From a virus: a stretch of DNA of 22,406 bases. Position 1 is the stretch's first letter; each line of letters begins with the position of its first letter. Location: positions 1 through 22,406 of IMG/VR virus record IMGVR_UViG_3300032286_000635; one strand, 5' to 3'. The position numbers and the translations under genes are program-made. This document shows, piece by piece, positions 20,791-22,406 of this stretch. The notes beneath the pieces were generated by a model, which was not told the DNA's origin, made no database searches, and worked only from the letters and a program-made list of their open reading frames with translations.

Positions 20791-20931
20791 TTAAAACTCA
20801 CTTTCGAGAATAGTTGCCACTGCATTGTCATCACGATTACGCAATGCTTCGACCACGTTATCATTTTCCAGTGCAATATCGGGATCAATATCGTAGTTAC
20901 TGCACAAAACCAGAAATTCATTTTTACTCAT
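20791..20931 (-). CDS. Very small helical protein (DPDIALENDNVVEALRNRDD)
   Basis: 46 aa from ATG 20931. FLVLCSNYDIDPDIALENDNVVEALRNRDDNAVATILESEF matches a short protein type I recall in many phages (EFLxLxxxYxIDPxIALEN...VxALRxRDD). Function unknown. It begins two bases after the preceding stop. Confidence 0.75.
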   Translation of the reverse strand: MSKNEFLVLCSNYDIDPDIALENDNVVEALRNRDDNAVATILESEF

Positions 20932-20933
20932 AT

Positions 20934-21197
20934 CTATTTCTCCATCACATAAAAAGTTTCAAGACCAATGACAATTTGATTCAGGTAACGCAATGCCATT
21001 TTTTCATCGATACTAGGAAAACGATAAAAATCACCGATGTTTTTTTCCTTATCGAATCGAACAATATGAAACAATACTTTACCCGAACTATTCTCAGAAC
21101 GAATTACGTCATAAACCATTGTGCCTACAGTCTTTTGTTTCACTGTTACAGCATCATCACTTATTAGACGATTAAACAACTCATTGAATCTACTCAT
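20934..21197 (-). CDS. Hypothetical alpha/beta protein
   Basis: 87 aa with an ATGA overlap at the start. NELFNRLISDDAVTVKQKTVGTMVYDVIRSENSSGKVLFHIVRFD reads as helix then beta strands; the C-terminal part is helical (SIDEKMALRYLNQIVIGLETFYV). No family recognised. Confidence 0.62.
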   Translation of the reverse strand: MSRFNELFNRLISDDAVTVKQKTVGTMVYDVIRSENSSGKVLFHIVRFDKEKNIGDFYRFPSIDEKMALRYLNQIVIGLETFYVMEK

Positions 21198-21376
21198 TGT
21201 ATCAAATCCCTAGTAATAACATAATAACGCAAATCCTGCTCACTTTTCGACTGCTTCGACAATCTATGCTCATTCATTAATCGTTTTGCTTCTGACTCTG
21301 CATCATCCTTCGAACTGTATACACTGACTACAGAATCAGAATACCGCAGATTAAGCATTAGAATAAAAACATTCAT
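21194..21376 (-). CDS. Small alpha/beta hypothetical protein
   Basis: 60 aa, starting four bases past the upstream stop. Layout beta (NVFILMLNLRYSDSVVSVYSS), helix (KDDAESEAKRLMNEHRL), beta (LRYYVITRDLI), similar to the genes at 18388 and 20634. Function unknown. Confidence 0.65.
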   Translation of the reverse strand: MNVFILMLNLRYSDSVVSVYSSKDDAESEAKRLMNEHRLSKQSKSEQDLRYYVITRDLIQ

Positions 21377-21380
21377 AATC

Positions 21381-21539
21381 TTAACTCACTCTTTCGGTAG
21401 TGATTTTCACGATATAACTTTCATTCGCACTATTGAACTGCCAACTTTTCTTTAAATGCTCACGTGCTTCTTTGCGAGTTTTGAATGATGCTTTCCACGT
21501 AGTGCCAGACCTACGAACCTGCCAGATTACTGTTTTCAT
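21381..21539 (-). CDS. Small basic protein, first gene from promoter B
   Basis: 52 aa. ATG 21539 follows AAAGGAAA in a leader that starts from promoter B. WQVRRSGTTWKASFKTRKEAREHLKKSW is basic, beta then helix, with the pattern of small AP2-like or integrase-arm DNA-binding domains, but it is too short to assign. It is the first product of the leftward early operon, which makes a regulatory or host-takeover role plausible. Confidence 0.68.
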   Translation of the reverse strand: MKTVIWQVRRSGTTWKASFKTRKEAREHLKKSWQFNSANESYIVKITTERVS

Positions 21540-21574
21540 ATTTTGTTTCCTTTGTTTGCTTATCCAATGTACCT

Positions 21575-21603
21575 ATTATGCCCGAAAACACTCTAGAAGT
21601 CAA
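21575..21603 (-). promoter_or_regulatory. Leftward early-type promoter B
   Basis: On the minus strand: TTGACT (plus 21598-21603), 17-nt spacer ending in CGGG, CATAAT (plus 21575-21580). The leader has ACATTGGAT followed by GCAAACAAAGGAAA, nearly identical to that of promoter C. Drives the gene at 21381 and probably the genes down to 20153. Confidence 0.82.
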
Positions 21604-21609
21604 GTTGGC

Positions 21610-21627
21610 TGTTGTATTGGCGCAACA
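21610..21627 (+). promoter_or_regulatory. TGTTG-N8-CAACA site B
   Basis: TGTTGTATTGGCGCAACA, identical to site A but in the opposite orientation relative to its promoter. Centre about 50 nt upstream of the predicted start of promoter B, with 6 nt between site and -35. Confidence 0.75.
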
Positions 21628-21799
21628 CAGTAAAACGGCAATATAATGCATCCAATGAGAATGATTCGCATTCGCATTGCAAACGCACTACTCTGGATAG
21701 TGGGAAAATGTGGTAAATAGTGTGTTACCGAACTGCCAACCATTCGACTTGCCAACCGAGCAACCATCCGTCTTGTCACTCTGCCAACGTGCCGCACAG
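21628..21799 (+). other. Non-coding divergent control region with 8-bp-phased short repeats
   Basis: This is the core of a 356-nt gene-free stretch between the divergent genes at 21539 and 21896. It holds TGCCAACC at 21734 and 21750, GAGCAACC at 21758 and TGCCAACG at 21782, at distances of 16, 8 and 24 nt. ATTCGACT and ATCCGTCT sit between them. It also has GAATG-N5-CATTC near 21660 and an isolated TATAAT at 21642 without a -35. It could hold iterons, an origin or binding sites for a regulator; open frames running through it have unnatural compositions and are not called. Confidence 0.5.
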
Positions 21800-21817
21800 T
21801 GTTGTATCGGCGCAACA
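21800..21817 (+). promoter_or_regulatory. TGTTG-N8-CAACA site C
   Basis: TGTTGTATCGGCGCAACA differs from sites A and B by one base. Fifteen nt separate it from the -35 of promoter C; the centre is about 59 nt upstream of the predicted start. Confidence 0.75.
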
Positions 21818-21832
21818 TACGGCAAATATGAC

Positions 21833-21861
21833 TTTACAACTCTACTGCTTTCGGGCATAAT
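21833..21861 (+). promoter_or_regulatory. Rightward early-type promoter C
   Basis: TTTACA (21833-21838), 17-nt spacer ending in TTTCGGG, CATAAT (21856-21861). The leader carries ACATTGGAT, GCAAACAAAGGAAA and the start at 21896, almost the same as for promoter B on the other strand. Confidence 0.82.
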
Positions 21862-21895
21862 GGTTACATTGGATGAGCAAACAAAGGAAAATAAA

Positions 21896-22060
21896 ATGAT
21901 GACAAGAAAAGATTTCGTTGTATTAGCAGCAACTATTGCCAATATTACAGATGCAGCAGATCGTGCAAAATTTGCATTGCAATTGTTGCCTACTTTGAAA
22001 GCTTCGAACCCACGTTTCAATGCTGCTAAGTTTTTGGCAGCAAGTAATGTTGTTGTGTAA
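21896..22060 (+). CDS. Small alanine-rich protein, first rightward gene from promoter C
   Basis: 54 aa from ATG 21896 (a second ATG follows directly). AAAGGAAA lies about 6 nt upstream. The sequence is helical and Ala-rich (FVVLAATIANITDAADRAKFALQLLPTLKASNPRF). The open frame continues upstream through the promoter region but that part is not coding-like. Function unknown; it is likely one of the earliest genes expressed. Confidence 0.72.
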   Translation: MMTRKDFVVLAATIANITDAADRAKFALQLLPTLKASNPRFNAAKFLAASNVVV

Positions 22061-22068
22061 AAACAACA
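22051..22068 (+). promoter_or_regulatory. TGTTG-N8-CAACA site D (weaker)
   Basis: TGTTGTGTAAAAACAACA has the same ends and spacing as sites A-C but a different centre, and overlaps the stop codon of the 21896 gene. It can also form a 6-bp hairpin. It lies 14 nt upstream of the -35 of promoter D, as site C does for promoter C (15 nt). Confidence 0.5.
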
Positions 22069-22082
22069 GTGGCAGAAAAGCC

Positions 22083-22111
22083 TAGACAAGTCTCTGCACT
22101 TCGGGCATAAT
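22083..22111 (+). promoter_or_regulatory. Rightward early-type promoter D
   Basis: TAGACA (22083-22088), 17-nt spacer ending in CTTCGGG, CATAAT (22106-22111), followed by GGTTATATTGGAT as in promoter C. The bases AGACAAGTCT over the -35 are an imperfect copy of the palindrome at promoter A. It starts a leader of about 155 nt before the gene at 22272. Confidence 0.78.
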
Positions 22112-22172
22112 GGTTATATTGGATGGGCAGAAAGAAAAACGAAAAAAGTGCGAATCGTTTTCCCTGATGGGT

Positions 22173-22232
22173 TTAGCAAGGTTTTGATGCAGTATCGACT
22201 TCGGCATCATGTAATAGTCAGTACCTTGTTAG
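22173..22232 (+). ncRNA. Possible pseudoknotted leader RNA of the 22272 gene
   Basis: Three helices can form. P1 pairs TTAGCAAGG (22173-22181) with CCTTGTTAG (22224-22232), 9 pairs with two G-U. P2 pairs TGATGC (22185-22190) with GCATCA (22204-22209). P3 pairs GTATCGACT (22192-22200) in the P2 loop with AGTCAGTAC (22216-22224), with one C-A mismatch and one G-U; its last base competes with P1. P2 and P3 together form an H-type pseudoknot inside P1. It could be a leader regulator, a ligand-binding RNA or a small RNA. ATAAATTTAT follows at 22237. Confidence 0.5.
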
Positions 22233-22271
22233 CATTATAAATTTATTGAACGAACATTGAAAGGTTTCAAA

Positions 22272-22406
22272 ATGACAACAACTAATTTCTCTTCTGTGGT
22301 AGATATTCAAAACGCCATTATCGTGGCAAAAGGTGACTTGGATAGCTGCCGCAATGCAGTAAAATACAACTTGCGTAAATTGAAAGAACTGAAAACTTCA
22401 TTGAAA
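22272..22406 (+). CDS. Hypothetical protein, 3' partial
   Basis: 45 residues are visible before the window ends. GAAAGG lies 7 nt before ATG. The sequence starts with a TTTNFSSVVDIQNAIIVAKGD segment then a basic helix (AVKYNLRKLKELKTSLK). It follows promoter D and the structured leader. No family can be named from the fragment. Confidence 0.7.
   Translation, partial: MTTTNFSSVVDIQNAIIVAKGDLDSCRNAVKYNLRKLKELKTSLK

Noticed and set aside
21642-21647. TATAAT in the divergent region, considered as a fifth promoter
   Set aside because: The -35 position reads GGCGCA and there is no CGGG block.
21600-21818. Open frames across the divergent control region on both strands
   Set aside because: They pass through promoters B and C and binding sites, repeat the same peptide (CCIGAT) from the TGTTG-N8-CAACA site, and have no ribosome site.
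1-22406. CRISPR arrays, insertion sequences and integrase attachment sites
   Set aside because: No regularly spaced long repeats, transposase or integrase motifs or terminal inverted repeats were seen.

Overview
The window reads as part of a tailed bacteriophage genome, probably a large myovirus-like phage distantly related to the T4 superfamily, infecting a Gram-negative bacterium. The reasons are a two-component spanin pair, a GH19 endolysin, a T4 gp61-like primase, a class Ia ribonucleotide reductase, ThyX, phage-type homing/GIY-YIG nucleases, a tRNA gene, and very tight packing with ATGA and TAATG junctions almost everywhere. Outer-membrane and lipopolysaccharide genes (spanins, an LpxH-like phosphoesterase, GmhA, an outer-membrane barrel) point to a Gram-negative host. 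No capsid, tail or terminase gene lies in this stretch, and the host species cannot be named from it.

Layout. 1-2822 (+): lysis and envelope block with i-spanin (5' end outside the window), o-spanin, GH19 endolysin, a small lipoprotein, two membrane proteins that are holin candidates, a small secreted protein and a coiled-coil membrane protein. 2823-8876 (+): a consensus sigma70 promoter starts a DNA-precursor operon of primase, thyX, nrdA, a small membrane protein, a BPL_N-type glutamine-amidotransferase-like protein, nrdB and a fatty acid desaturase. 8927-16689 (+): an accessory block with an outer-membrane barrel protein, LpxH-like phosphoesterase, secreted SNase-type nuclease, GIY-YIG nuclease, phasin-like protein, phosphoheptose isomerase, two 2OG-Fe(II) oxygenases, an S11 D-Ala-D-Ala carboxypeptidase and many small conserved phage ORFs. 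16692-21539 (-): a convergent array of about 22 tiny genes, with tRNA-Arg(UCU) and an HNH-AP2 homing endonuclease at its far end. 21540-22406 (+): a divergent control region followed by rightward early genes.

Regulation is the most distinctive part. Four early-type promoters (two leftward, two rightward) share a CGGG block directly before a CATAAT -10, a 17-nt spacer and, in three of them, a similar leader. Each has an 18-bp TGTTG-N8-CAACA site upstream of the -35, centred near -51 in the leftward pair and near -59 in the rightward pair. A 15-bp palindrome covers the -35 of one promoter. A 10-bp hairpin buries the ribosome binding site of a small gene at 11601, and a possible pseudoknot sits in the leader of the last gene.

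Together the genes would make deoxynucleotides (NrdAB, ThyX), prime replication, degrade or cut DNA (SNase, GIY-YIG, HNH), remodel the host envelope (desaturase, LpxH-like, GmhA, S11 peptidase, outer-membrane barrel, entericidin-like lipoprotein) and lyse the cell. Functions of most of the small minus-strand proteins are unknown. All calls come from reading the sequence; no database search was run.
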